Source: JACCZX01 sp963829995 (GTDB taxonomy: Bacteria > Pseudomonadota > Gammaproteobacteria > Burkholderiales > Burkholderiaceae_F). Taken from it: a stretch of 64,000 bases of DNA. Positions within the stretch are counted from its first letter, which is position 1, and each line of letters opens with the position of its first letter. A model generated the notes under the pieces. That model had not been told where the DNA came from. It worked only from the letters and a program-made list of their open reading frames with translations, and ran no database searches. The stretch lies in the NCBI GenBank assembly GCA_963829995.1, contig CAWHKW010000022.1, positions 445,955 to 509,954 on the forward strand, in the 5' to 3' direction. The translations under genes and the position numbers were made by a program. Shown here in pieces: positions 52,245 through 60,786 of this stretch.

Positions 52245-52751
52245 ATGAGATTGACTACCAAGGGGCGGTTTGCGGTGACGGCGATGCTGGATGTTGCCCT
52301 GCGTCAGCACGAGGGGCCGGTGACCCTGGCGGGAGTCAGCGCGCGCCAGCGGATTTCGCTGTCCTACCTTGAGCAATTGTTCGGCAAATTGCGGCGGCGC
52401 CGCCTGGTGGTCAGTACGCGCGGGCCCGGCGGTGGTTATCAGCTGGAGCGACCGATGGATCAGACGACGGTCTCCGACATCATTTTCGCCGTCGATGAGC
52501 CGTTGGATGCCACGCAGTGCGGTGGCAAAGAGAACTGCCATGACGACCAACGCTGCATGACGCACGATTTATGGGCAACTTTGAACACGCGCATGCTGGA
52601 CTATCTGGACTCGGTAACGCTGGCAGATCTCGTCGAGCAGCAGACACAAAAAGCCAAGAACGAAAGACTCGCAGTGGCGGTTTTGCACGATAGCCGTTTG
52701 CAACCGCGGGCAAAGAAAGACCTAGTCGTTAACGAGCAAGCTTCAGGGTAA
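52245..52751 (+). CDS. iscR: Fe-S cluster regulator IscR
   Basis: The protein has 168 residues, Rrf2 family. The winged helix begins M-R-L-T-T-K-G-R-F-A-V-T-A-M-L. The cluster cysteines are Cys92, Cys98 and Cys104 in C-G-G-K-E-N-C-H-D-D-Q-R-C, the same numbering I recall for the E. coli protein. The [2Fe-2S] form should repress the isc operon when clusters are plentiful. It is the first gene of a complete isc set and ends 3 bases before iscS. Confidence 0.96.
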   Translation: MRLTTKGRFAVTAMLDVALRQHEGPVTLAGVSARQRISLSYLEQLFGKLRRRRLVVSTRGPGGGYQLERPMDQTTVSDIIFAVDEPLDATQCGGKENCHDDQRCMTHDLWATLNTRMLDYLDSVTLADLVEQQTQKAKNERLAVAVLHDSRLQPRAKKDLVVNEQASG

Positions 52752-52754
52752 GCC

Positions 52755-53963
52755 ATGCAACTTCCGATCTACCTCGACTATTCGGCGACGACGCCGGTGG
52801 ATCCGCGTGTGGTTGACGCAATGATCCCGTGGTTGCGCGAAAATTTCGGCAACCCCGCATCGCGCAGTCACTCATTCGGCTGGACGGCCGAAAAGGCTGT
52901 GGATCAGGCGCGCGAGCAGGTCGCTGCGCTGGTCAATTGCGATCCGCGCGAGTTGATCTGGACGTCGGGTGCAACCGAGTCGATCAACCTCGCGCTCAAA
53001 GGCATCGCTCATTTCCATAAAGAAAAGGGCAAGCACCTCGTCACGGTGAAGACCGAGCACAAGGCGACTTTGGACACGATGCGCGAGCTCGAGCGCGACG
53101 GCTTTGAGGTGACGTATCTGGATGTCGAGGAAAACGGGCTGGTCGATTTCACCAAGCTCGAAGCAGCACTGCGGCCGGACACGATTTTGGTTTCGGTGAT
53201 GTACGTCAACAACGAGATCGGCGTCATCCAAGATATCGCTGCTATCGCCGAGCTCACGCGCTCGCGTGGAATCGTGTTTCACGTCGACGCGGCGCAGGCC
53301 ACCGGAAAGATCGTTGTCGATCTCGCACAGTTGAAGGTCGACCTGATGTCGTTCTCGGCGCACAAGACGTACGGGCCGAAGGGCGTCGGCGCGTTATTCG
53401 TCCGGCGCAAGCCGCGCGTGCGGCTCGAAGCGCAGATGCACGGCGGCGGACATGAGCGCGGATTGCGCTCGGGCACGCTACCGACGCATCAGATCGTCGG
53501 CATGGGCGAAGCGTTTCGCCTGGCGCGTGAGGAAATGGCGACGGATAACGAGCGCATCCGCATGTTGCGCGACCGTTTGTGGGCGGGCCTATCGCAAACC
53601 GAACAGGTATTTTTGAACGGTGACCTGGAACGTCGCGTGGCGCACAACCTGAACGCAAGCTTTAACTTCGTCGAAGGCGAAAGCATGATCATGGCGATGA
53701 AAGACGTCGCCGTTTCGTCCGGTTCGGCTTGTACTTCGGCCAGTCTGGAACCATCTTATGTATTGCGCGCGCTGGGGCGCAGCGACGAACTGGCGCACAG
53801 CTCGATCCGCTTTACGGTCGGGCGCTTTACGACGCTCGAAGAGATCGACTTTACGATCGATCTGGTGACGCGGCAGGTGGCGCGGCTGCGCGAGATGTCT
53901 CCATTGTGGGAGATGTATAAGGATGGAATCGATTTGAGTACGGTCCAATGGGCTGCACATTGA
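52755..53963 (+). CDS. iscS: Cysteine desulfurase IscS
   Basis: The protein has 402 residues. IscS takes sulfur from cysteine for Fe-S assembly, tRNA thiolation and cofactors. The PLP lysine is Lys204 in S-A-H-K-T-Y-G-P-K-G; the persulfide cysteine is Cys326 in S-S-G-S-A-C-T-S-A. Substrate motif L-D-Y-S-A-T-T-P-V is intact. Start ATG 52755 is 3 bases after iscR. The usual C-terminal S-P-L-W-E-M-Y-K-D-G-I-D-L tail is present. Confidence 0.98.
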   Translation: MQLPIYLDYSATTPVDPRVVDAMIPWLRENFGNPASRSHSFGWTAEKAVDQAREQVAALVNCDPRELIWTSGATESINLALKGIAHFHKEKGKHLVTVKTEHKATLDTMRELERDGFEVTYLDVEENGLVDFTKLEAALRPDTILVSVMYVNNEIGVIQDIAAIAELTRSRGIVFHVDAAQATGKIVVDLAQLKVDLMSFSAHKTYGPKGVGALFVRRKPRVRLEAQMHGGGHERGLRSGTLPTHQIVGMGEAFRLAREEMATDNERIRMLRDRLWAGLSQTEQVFLNGDLERRVAHNLNASFNFVEGESMIMAMKDVAVSSGSACTSASLEPSYVLRALGRSDELAHSSIRFTVGRFTTLEEIDFTIDLVTRQVARLREMSPLWEMYKDGIDLSTVQWAAH

Positions 53964-53973
53964 GGTAATCGAA

Positions 53974-54390
53974 ATGGCATACAGCACGAAAGTTCTTGAT
54001 CACTACGAGAATCCCCGCAATGTCGGGTCATTCGACAAGGGCGACGAGCAGGTCGGCACCGGGATGGTCGGCGCACCGGCGTGCGGCGACGTGATGAAAC
54101 TGCAGATCCGCGTCAATGAACAAGGCATCATCGAAGACGCGCGGTTCAAGACGTACGGCTGCGGTTCGGCGATCGCGTCATCGTCGCTGGTGACCGAATG
54201 GGTCAAGGGCAAGACGCTCGATCAGGCGGGCACGATTCGCAACACGCAGATCGCCGAAGAGCTGGCATTGCCTCCGGTCAAGATCCATTGTTCGATCCTG
54301 GCCGAAGATGCGATCAAGGCTGCCATCGACGATTACCGTGCCAAGCACGGCGGAGCAGAGCAAGTGCGAGTGGAGAAGCAAGCGGCATGA
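53974..54390 (+). CDS. iscU: Fe-S cluster scaffold IscU
   Basis: The protein has 138 residues. Clusters form on Cys37, Cys63 and Cys106 (with Asp39), all present. The HscA-binding motif L-P-P-V-K is at 99-103. GAGG precedes ATG 53974. It has a slightly extended Lys/Glu/Ala C-terminal tail beyond the usual 128 residues, probably unimportant. ATGA overlap with iscA. Confidence 0.97.
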   Translation: MAYSTKVLDHYENPRNVGSFDKGDEQVGTGMVGAPACGDVMKLQIRVNEQGIIEDARFKTYGCGSAIASSSLVTEWVKGKTLDQAGTIRNTQIAEELALPPVKIHCSILAEDAIKAAIDDYRAKHGGAEQVRVEKQAA

Positions 54391-54725
54391 GTGAAGCAGC
54401 ACTGGGAGTCACGATGACCGAGCGTGCGGCGCAGCACGTCGCGGGTTATCTCGCAAAGCGCGGCCGCGGCATCGGGCTGCGGCTTGGTGTGCGTACGACC
54501 GGATGCTCGGGCATGGCGTACAAGCTCGAATACGCCGACGTTGCACAGCCCGAGGATCGACAGTTCGAAAGCCACGGCGTGAAGATCTTCGTCGACCCGA
54601 AAAGCCTGGCGTACATCGACGGCACCGAGCTCGATTTCGCGCGCGAGGGATTGAACGAAGGTTTCAAATTTAATAACCCGAGGGAAAAGAACCGCTGCGG
54701 TTGCGGTGAGTCCTTCAACATCTGA
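54387..54725 (+). CDS. iscA: A-type Fe-S carrier IscA
   Basis: The protein has 112 residues from ATG 54387, which overlaps the iscU stop; the frame is open upstream but unsupported. The A-type pattern A-L-G-V-T-M-T-E-R-A-A-Q-H-V, T-G-C-S-G-M-A-Y and C-terminal C-G-C-G-E-S-F is intact, giving the three cluster cysteines. It carries iron or clusters from IscU to targets. Confidence 0.96.
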   Translation: MSEAALGVTMTERAAQHVAGYLAKRGRGIGLRLGVRTTGCSGMAYKLEYADVAQPEDRQFESHGVKIFVDPKSLAYIDGTELDFAREGLNEGFKFNNPREKNRCGCGESFNI

Positions 54726-54751
54726 TCAAGGGCGCGTCCCGGCGCGCTGGC

Positions 54752-55294
54752 ATGCTCCTTCCTCCGGATCACTTCCAACTGTTTGATTTGCCAGCGCGCT
54801 TCGCGCTCGACCTGGCCGCGCTCGATAACGCGTACCGAAGCGTGCAGGGGCACGTTCATCCCGACCGCTTTGCTGCGGGCACGGCCGCCGAGAACCGCGT
54901 CGCGATGCAATGGGCAACGCAGGCCAACGAGGCTTATCGAACCTTGAAGTCGCCGCTGAAACGCGCTGCGTATCTGTGCGAGCGCGCCGGCGCTCCGATC
55001 GACGCCGAATCGAACACCTCAATGCCGGCCGAATTTCTGATGCAGCAGCTGCAGTGGCGTGAAGCGCTGGACGATGCGCGTGACAAACGCGACCGTGCTT
55101 CATTGCAGGCGCTGGACGACGACATGGCCGGTGCGCGCGACCGTTTGCTCGCGGAAATCGGCTGCGCGCTCGACATTGATTCCGACCCTGCACGCGCCGC
55201 TTCGCTGGTGCGGCAGCTGATGTTCATCGAGAAGTTCGGAACCGAGATTGCATCCGCGGTAGAAGCATTGCGCGACAGCCGCGCGTCGGCGTAA
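54752..55294 (+). CDS. hscB: Fe-S assembly co-chaperone HscB
   Basis: The protein has 180 residues. The J-domain has the HPD motif at residues 36-38 (H-V-H-P-D-R-F), and a C-terminal helical domain binds IscU. HscB delivers IscU to HscA and stimulates its ATPase. There is no clear ribosome site before ATG 54752. The stop shares one base with the hscA start (TAATG). Confidence 0.95.
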   Translation: MLLPPDHFQLFDLPARFALDLAALDNAYRSVQGHVHPDRFAAGTAAENRVAMQWATQANEAYRTLKSPLKRAAYLCERAGAPIDAESNTSMPAEFLMQQLQWREALDDARDKRDRASLQALDDDMAGARDRLLAEIGCALDIDSDPARAASLVRQLMFIEKFGTEIASAVEALRDSRASA

Positions 55295-57180
55295 TGGCGC
55301 TGTTGCAGATCGCCGAACCAGGGCAATCGACCGATCCGCATCGGCATCGGCTCGCGGTCGGAATCGATTTAGGCACGACCAACTCGTTGGTGGCCACCGT
55401 CCGTCACAGCATTCCTGTCGTACTCGATGACGCCGAAGGCCGCTCGCTGTTGCCATCCATAGTCCAGTTTCAGGGAAATGGAACAACTGAGGTCGGCTAC
55501 GCGGCGCAGAAGCAGCAAGCGGTCGACGCGCGCAACACGGTGGTTTCGGTAAAGCGCCTGATGGGCCGCGGAATGCACGACGTCGAACACATCGAGAACA
55601 TGCCGTATGACTTCGTCGACGCGCCCGGCATGGTGCAGCTTCGAACCGTGGCCGGCGTGCGAAGCCCGGTCGAAGTGTCCGCGGAGATCCTGAAGAAACT
55701 ACGCAAGCGTGCCGAGCAGGCGCTCGGTGGCGATCTGATCGGCGCGGTCGTGACCGTCCCCGCGTACTTCGATGACGCGCAGCGGCAGGCAACCAAAGAT
55801 GCTGCGAGGCTGGCAGGACTCAACGTGCTGCGCCTGTTGAGTGAGCCGACTGCGGCCGCGGTCGCGTACGGACTCGATCACGGCGCTCAGGGAATGTATG
55901 CCGTCTACGACCTTGGCGGCGGAACGTTCGACATTTCGATTCTTCGGCTGACCAAGGGCGTGTTTGAAGTGCTCGCAACCGGCGGCGACTCCGCGCTCGG
56001 CGGTGATGACTTCGATCAGCGTGTTTTCTGCTGGCTGGTCGAGCACTCGAGACTGCTGCCATTGTCCGCGCAGGACACGCGGCTGTTGATGGTCAAGGCG
56101 CGCGAGGCGAAGGAGCGTATGTCCGCCGAGCCCGAAGTGCGGGTGAACGCAGTGCTGTCGACCGGCGAAGTCATCGACCAGACGCTGACCAGCCGCGACT
56201 TCGTTCAGATGACGCAACCGCTGGTGCAGAAGACACTCGCTGCCTGCCGTAATGCGCTGCGTGATGCCGGCCTCAAGATCAGCGAGATCGACGGCGTGGT
56301 GATGGTCGGGGGGGCGACGCGCATGCCGCACGTGCGACACGCGGTCGGTGAGTTCTTCGGTCAGGCGCCATTGACGAACATCGATCCGGACAAAGTGGTC
56401 GCGCTGGGCGCGGCGATTCAGGCGAACTTGCTCGCCGGCAACCGGGCGGCCGGTGACGATTGGCTGCTGCTCGATGTGATCCCGCTATCGCTCGGGCTGG
56501 AGACAATGGGTGGTCTGGTCGAAAAGATCATCGAGCGCAATTCGACGATTCCCGTCGCACGTGCGCAGGAGTTCACGACCTTCAAGGACGGGCAAACCGC
56601 GATCGCGATTCACGTCGTGCAAGGGGAGCGCGAGCTCGTCTCCGACTGCCGCTCGCTGGCGCGCTTCGAACTGCGCGGCATTCCGCCGATGCCGGCGGGC
56701 GCCGCACGAGTCCGCGTCACCTTTCAGGTCGACGCCGATGGCTTGCTCGACGTCAACGCACTCGAGGTCGACAGCGGCGTGCAGGCGTCGATCGTCGTCA
56801 AGCCGTCATATGGGCTGGCCGATGACGACATCACACGCATGCTGCAGGAATCGTTCGGCTCAGCCGACGACGATATGCGCAAACGCGCGCTGCGCGAGCA
56901 GCAGGTCGATGCGCAAAGGTTGATCGAAGCAACGAAAGCCGCGCTCGCATCCGACGCCGATCTGCTCGCTTCGGATGAGCGCGCGGAGGTGGACGCGCTG
57001 ATCGCGGCGCTCAACGATCGGGCGCAGGGCGATGATCCGGGTGCGATCAAGGCTTCGATCGAAGCGCTGGCCAAGGCGACCGACGACTTCGCCGCACGCC
57101 GGATGGATCGCTCGATTCGTGCGGCGCTCGCAGGCCGACGCATCGACGATCTCGCGAGCGTAGGCCGCGCCGCTAAATAA
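55294..57180 (+). CDS. hscA: Fe-S assembly Hsp70 chaperone HscA
   Basis: The protein has 628 residues. The Hsp70 nucleotide-binding domain starts at G-I-D-L-G-T-T-N-S-L-V, with D-L-G-G-G-T-F-D-I-S and V-G-G-A-T-R-M-P later. The substrate-binding domain and helical lid follow; the Hsp70 EEVD tail is absent, as in other HscA. It releases clusters from IscU using the LPPVK motif. It is coupled to hscB by a one-base overlap and followed by fdx after one base. Confidence 0.97.
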   Translation: MALLQIAEPGQSTDPHRHRLAVGIDLGTTNSLVATVRHSIPVVLDDAEGRSLLPSIVQFQGNGTTEVGYAAQKQQAVDARNTVVSVKRLMGRGMHDVEHIENMPYDFVDAPGMVQLRTVAGVRSPVEVSAEILKKLRKRAEQALGGDLIGAVVTVPAYFDDAQRQATKDAARLAGLNVLRLLSEPTAAAVAYGLDHGAQGMYAVYDLGGGTFDISILRLTKGVFEVLATGGDSALGGDDFDQRVFCWLVEHSRLLPLSAQDTRLLMVKAREAKERMSAEPEVRVNAVLSTGEVIDQTLTSRDFVQMTQPLVQKTLAACRNALRDAGLKISEIDGVVMVGGATRMPHVRHAVGEFFGQAPLTNIDPDKVVALGAAIQANLLAGNRAAGDDWLLLDVIPLSLGLETMGGLVEKIIERNSTIPVARAQEFTTFKDGQTAIAIHVVQGERELVSDCRSLARFELRGIPPMPAGAARVRVTFQVDADGLLDVNALEVDSGVQASIVVKPSYGLADDDITRMLQESFGSADDDMRKRALREQQVDAQRLIEATKAALASDADLLASDERAEVDALIAALNDRAQGDDPGAIKASIEALAKATDDFAARRMDRSIRAALAGRRIDDLASVGRAAK

Positions 57181-57181
57181 C

Positions 57182-57535
57182 ATGCCAAAAATCACCGTGC
57201 TGCCGCACGCGGAAATTTGCCCGCAGGGTGCAGAGTTCGAAGCGAAATCCGGTGTCTCGGTCGCGGACGCGTTGCTCGATCATCACGTCGATATCGAACA
57301 CGCTTGCGGCAAGGTCGCGGCGTGCACCACTTGTCACTGCATCATTCGCAAGGGCTTCAATTCGCTGCCCGCGGCCGAGGACAACGAGGAAGACCTGCTC
57401 GACCGCGCCTGGGGGCTGACCCCGTTGTCGCGCCTATCGTGCCAGGCGATCTTGCAGAACGAAGATCTGACGATCGAGATTCCGAAGTACAGCATCAATC
57501 ACGCCAAGGAAATCGAACAGAAAGAATCGTCATGA
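57182..57535 (+). CDS. fdx: Isc-type [2Fe-2S] ferredoxin
   Basis: The protein has 117 residues, adrenodoxin-type. Cluster ligands are Cys42, Cys48, Cys51 and Cys87. The start M-P-K-I-T-V-L-P-H and end I-P-K-Y-S-I-N-H-A-K-E are typical. It supplies electrons for cluster assembly on IscU. ATGA overlap with iscX. Confidence 0.97.
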   Translation: MPKITVLPHAEICPQGAEFEAKSGVSVADALLDHHVDIEHACGKVAACTTCHCIIRKGFNSLPAAEDNEEDLLDRAWGLTPLSRLSCQAILQNEDLTIEIPKYSINHAKEIEQKESS

Positions 57536-57726
57536 AATGGATCGACTCGCTGGAAATCGCAATCGCTTTATCCGAGATGCACCCGGACATCGATCCGCGT
57601 ACCGTGCGGTTCACGGACCTGCACCGGTGGGTATGCGAGCTCGATGGTTTTTCGGATGATCCGAAACGCTCGGGCGAGAAGATTCTGGAAGCGATCCAGA
57701 TGGCGTGGATCGACGAGGTTTCTTAG
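57532..57726 (+). CDS. iscX: IscX, small acidic Isc accessory protein
   Basis: The protein has 64 residues, starting at ATG 57532 inside the fdx stop. The sequence M-K-W-I-D-S-L-E-I-A-I-A-L and the end I-Q-M-A-W-I-D-E matches the IscX/YfhJ family, which binds IscS and iron and tunes cluster production. It is the last gene of the isc operon. The 173 bases to the next gene's end contain no clear terminator. Confidence 0.95.
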   Translation: MKWIDSLEIAIALSEMHPDIDPRTVRFTDLHRWVCELDGFSDDPKRSGEKILEAIQMAWIDEVS

Positions 57727-57899
57727 TCGGGGTGAAGGAGACGTGAGCAGCGTCGAAGTTTGCCTTCGTAGTTAAGGCGATTGCGTAACTTTGATCAGCA
57801 TGTTCACCGCATAGAGCTGCTTGCGGCCGGTTGCGGACGCTCGGAGCTACGGTTTGCTGCACTCACCTGAAATTGCTCCTACGCGCTAGAGCGTGAGGT

Positions 57900-58616
57900 C
57901 TAAGCGAGCCCCGCTGCCCGCCGAAGCACCGAGCTCATGGTTCGTTGAACGAAGATCTCCGCGTCTTGGAGTGTCATTGGATTCATAGGCGCCTGCTGTT
58001 TTGGATTGAGGGCGTGACGCGCATCGAGTCCTGCGGCTTCTGCGTTGTTCGCAGTATGTGCGAAGCGATCCAGGTCTGTCGACGAGCAGTGGCCAGCCGC
58101 CGCCAGCGAGCCTTGCACATAATTTTGAAGTTCGTCTGTCACTACGTACAGCCGGTTCCAAGAGCGCGGTTTGTCGGACCAAAGTAGCAGCGCACGATGC
58201 AGGTGCCTGTCCGCTCGCGCAGCGTTCAGCATCATGACTGCAACCGGAACCGTTGGCACTTGCTGGCCCTCGGCCCCAACCGCGGTGAGCTTCCCGCCAG
58301 CGTGGAACCGAATCTCCCCTGCATGTACGAATATCCACGCATCCCGATTGCCGTCCTCGTGCTGTCGAAACACGTTACCAACGCTGGGTTTGCGAAACCC
58401 TGGCCACAGCAGGGAAATAACGGCCGATGCCTCATCCAACCAGGACTGGGCGGTGTCTCTTACAACTGTCGCATCGTCTAGTTTGGCCAAGGACTGTCCG
58501 CAAAGGTAGTACTTGTCGCCATCTTTGATCGCCCGCATTGGTTCAGTGTCAAAGTGGCATGCGACCTCCTCGAGGTCCATTTGTTCGCCTTCAAGTTGAA
58601 CGAGCCAAAACGACAA
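57900..58616 (-). CDS. Orphan protein of unknown function
   Basis: The protein has 238 residues if it starts at TTG 58616 (M-S-F-W-L-V-Q-L-E-G-E-Q-M-D-L-E-E). ATG 58580 with GAAGG upstream is an alternative giving 226. The sequence looks like a real soluble protein, with balanced composition, no membrane segment and no signal. An N-terminal half with Y-Y-L-C-G-Q-S-L is followed by a helical C-terminal half. I do not recognise a family. Neighbours give no clue: it is convergent to the isc operon and alone. It may be horizontally acquired. Confidence 0.6.
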   Translation of the reverse strand: MSFWLVQLEGEQMDLEEVACHFDTEPMRAIKDGDKYYLCGQSLAKLDDATVVRDTAQSWLDEASAVISLLWPGFRKPSVGNVFRQHEDGNRDAWIFVHAGEIRFHAGGKLTAVGAEGQQVPTVPVAVMMLNAARADRHLHRALLLWSDKPRSWNRLYVVTDELQNYVQGSLAAAGHCSSTDLDRFAHTANNAEAAGLDARHALNPKQQAPMNPMTLQDAEIFVQRTMSSVLRRAAGLA

Positions 58617-59245
58617 GGTGTATCTCGGCTGGTCCCCGTCTATCGCCGGAGCCGGCAGATGTCTATTACGCGATTATTCTGCACGCATGTTAGGTCCCTT
58701 ACGGACTGCTGTCGGCCAACAGCAGCCGCTGGACCACAGCGGTGAAATTGCTGTAAAGCGGACACCGATTGGTCGTTTAACGCATCGGTGCCGCGCCTCG
58801 GTTTACTCGCCACTGATATAGGTCTTTGCTTCCGAGGACAGGCGCGCGCGGCTCAAGTCTTAGCGGGCGCTTTCCATGGCTGATGTCTGCAATCGATACC
58901 GATTCGGGTCGAGTGTGCGCGTGTTCGGGGAGATTCTGGAAGCGGAAGGAGAGGTGCCGACGGCATGGCGATGATTCGTTGGGTCGTTTACCAGCCGGGG
59001 TTCGAGCGCGTCGGCCGCGACATCAGAAGCGTCGCCTCGCCGCTTACCTGCAGCGTCTGAGCGATGACGCTGAGTCGATAAAGGTGTCACCCGAGACGCC
59101 AGTCGCCTCAATGCTTGCTATGTTTGCCTCTCATAATCGCTGAGAACTCCGACCGCGAAACGGCGACGAAACGCCGCCTTCATACGCTGACGACATGCCG
59201 TAAGGATCACGCCGCGGTGCGCGGCGACCGGCGATGGAGGCGGTC
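58617..59245. other. Gap without a convincing gene
   Basis: About 630 bases hold only short frames. One plus-strand frame ending at 59143 finishes with a helix-like stretch (L-A-A-Y-L-Q-R-L-S-D-D-A-E-S), and an overlapping frame around 58955-59060 reads like a different coding fragment. This could be a decayed small gene split by frameshifts. I see no ribosome site, complete domain, tRNA or repeat. Confidence 0.4.
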
Positions 59246-59557
59246 ATGGGGAAAACGAGCTCGAGAGCCTCAGCATGCGGGGCGGCAATCAACCCGCGGG
59301 GCTGCACCAGCGTGCATCCTTTGCTGTTTCGGCGGTGCTTCGGCCTCGCAGCAGCTTTGCTGGGTTTGGGTGTGATGACGGTGGCCTGGGACGAACGTCG
59401 CGCTCCAGATATGGCGAAAGCCGTTGCAGTGCACGCGGAACCGGGGCTGACTAGGCCGTCGGAGATCCCCCGGGGACCTTCGCCCGAGGCGACCCCCAGG
59501 GGCGATCCGGCAAGAAGCGCAAATTCGGATAACGGCACCGCAGGGAAAGCGCGATGA
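59246..59557 (+). CDS. Small single-pass membrane or exported protein
   Basis: The protein has 103 residues from ATG 59246, preceded by GGAGG; ATG 59234 in frame is an alternative. One hydrophobic segment (about residues 29-47: F-G-L-A-A-A-L-L-G-L-G-V-M-T) is followed by a polar Pro/Ser-rich tail. No family recognised. The stop overlaps the AEC permease start by four bases (ATGA), so the two are probably translated together; it might assist that permease. Confidence 0.6.
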   Translation: MGKTSSRASACGAAINPRGCTSVHPLLFRRCFGLAAALLGLGVMTVAWDERRAPDMAKAVAVHAEPGLTRPSEIPRGPSPEATPRGDPARSANSDNGTAGKAR

Positions 59558-60462
59558 GCGCGCTGTTGGAAGTCGCCCTGTTTCTGATGCTAGGTAGGGT
59601 GCTCGTGTCGATAGGACGGATGCCGCGCGACACTGCCTCCGCTCTAATGTGCTGGGTACTGTATGTCGCGTGGCCGGCGGCAGCACTTCAAAGTGCCCAG
59701 ATCGTTCGCCCGGACAGTGCACTATGGTTCGGGGTCGCTTGGCTCTGGGCATTATTTGCGGCGGCCATAGTTGCCATCGCTATCGGGATCATGGCCTTTG
59801 GCCTGCGCCGGCCGACAGCAGGCGCGGTGATGCTGGGCGCCGGCACTGGCAGCACTGCCGGCTTTGCCTTACCTTTCATAGAGGCCTACTGTGGTGCTAA
59901 TTGTGTTGCGACGGCCATCGTGCTGTCGGTGCTCGGAACCGCGCTCGCGTTCAGCGTGCTCGGCGTGGCGACCAGCTGCGTGCTTTCGCAAGGCCGACTC
60001 TGCCTCAAGATCATTAGCCGCCGAGTCATCACGTTCCCGCCATTAGTTGGCCTGACAGTCGGACTGCTGCTCCCGGAGGCTGCGCTGCCCGAGTTTGCTC
60101 AGATGGCGGTACGCGATCTGGCCGCGACTTTGGCACCGCTCGCAATCGTCGCGGCTGGCATGCACTTGAGAAGCTGGCCAGCGCGCATGCGGTTAGCGCC
60201 AATCGCTGCCGCGTTGAGTTTCAAGCTTGTGGTTGCACCCGCTGTCGTCTTACTGGGCGTGTCGCTGATCGGTTCCGAACTTGGAGACCACGGTAAATTG
60301 CTGGTTCTGTTGGCCGCAATGCCACCACTTCTCAGCTCTATCGCGTTGGCGCGCGAATACGAGTTTGAAGCCGAATTGTCGGCTGAAATTGCTGCGTTCG
60401 GCGCCTCGATCGCACTCGTAACGGTACCGCTGTGGGGCGTGGCCCTCGCGCATTTGGTCTGA
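59554..60462 (+). CDS. AEC-family permease (auxin efflux carrier type)
   Basis: The protein has 302 residues with about ten membrane helices in two repeats, the AEC architecture (M-S-A-L-L-E-V-A-L-F-L-M-L-G-R opening, second half P-P-L-V-G-L-T-V-G-L-L-L-P). Bacterial members move organic acids such as malonate or malate, and the substrate here is unknown. It overlaps the small membrane protein by four bases. The downstream regulator is convergent, so a direct operon link is excluded. Confidence 0.83.
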   Translation: MSALLEVALFLMLGRVLVSIGRMPRDTASALMCWVLYVAWPAAALQSAQIVRPDSALWFGVAWLWALFAAAIVAIAIGIMAFGLRRPTAGAVMLGAGTGSTAGFALPFIEAYCGANCVATAIVLSVLGTALAFSVLGVATSCVLSQGRLCLKIISRRVITFPPLVGLTVGLLLPEAALPEFAQMAVRDLAATLAPLAIVAAGMHLRSWPARMRLAPIAAALSFKLVVAPAVVLLGVSLIGSELGDHGKLLVLLAAMPPLLSSIALAREYEFEAELSAEIAAFGASIALVTVPLWGVALAHLV

Positions 60463-60786
60463 ACGTCCGGAGAGTTCGCCACCACTGCGACTATAAAATC
60501 GCATCCGGTGGCCGTCCAAGGCCTTTGCGCTCAATGCATTGATATTCCGTAGCGCATTGAGGTTTCTCAACGCCGCCACCTCCGCGCGGATCTTCCTCGT
60601 TCGCTGAGCGATTACAGTCCGCTCGAATAGGACCGCACCTCTCGCTGGTGATTCGCCCGGCCTGCCGGTAGCAAATTTGTGGTTTGCGACCTCGTCAATT
60701 GCTCGATCGATGCGGCGCCGGCACTACCTGTTACCCGCGTCTGTGAAACGATGCTACAGCGTTAGCGCCATTAGCCTTCCGCCGCA
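60463..60786. other. Intergenic gap with overlapping inverted repeats
   Basis: 324 bases between two convergent genes. CTCAATGC (60530-60537) and GCATTGAG (60554-60561) are perfectly complementary; the right arm overlaps a second small hairpin, TTGAG-GTTT-CTCAA (about 60558-60571). These may be bidirectional termination or attenuating structures. No T-run and no protein-coding gene were seen. Confidence 0.35.

Noticed and set aside
54198..54386. N-terminal extension of iscA
   Set aside because: It lies inside iscU in another frame; IscA similarity begins at ATG 54387.
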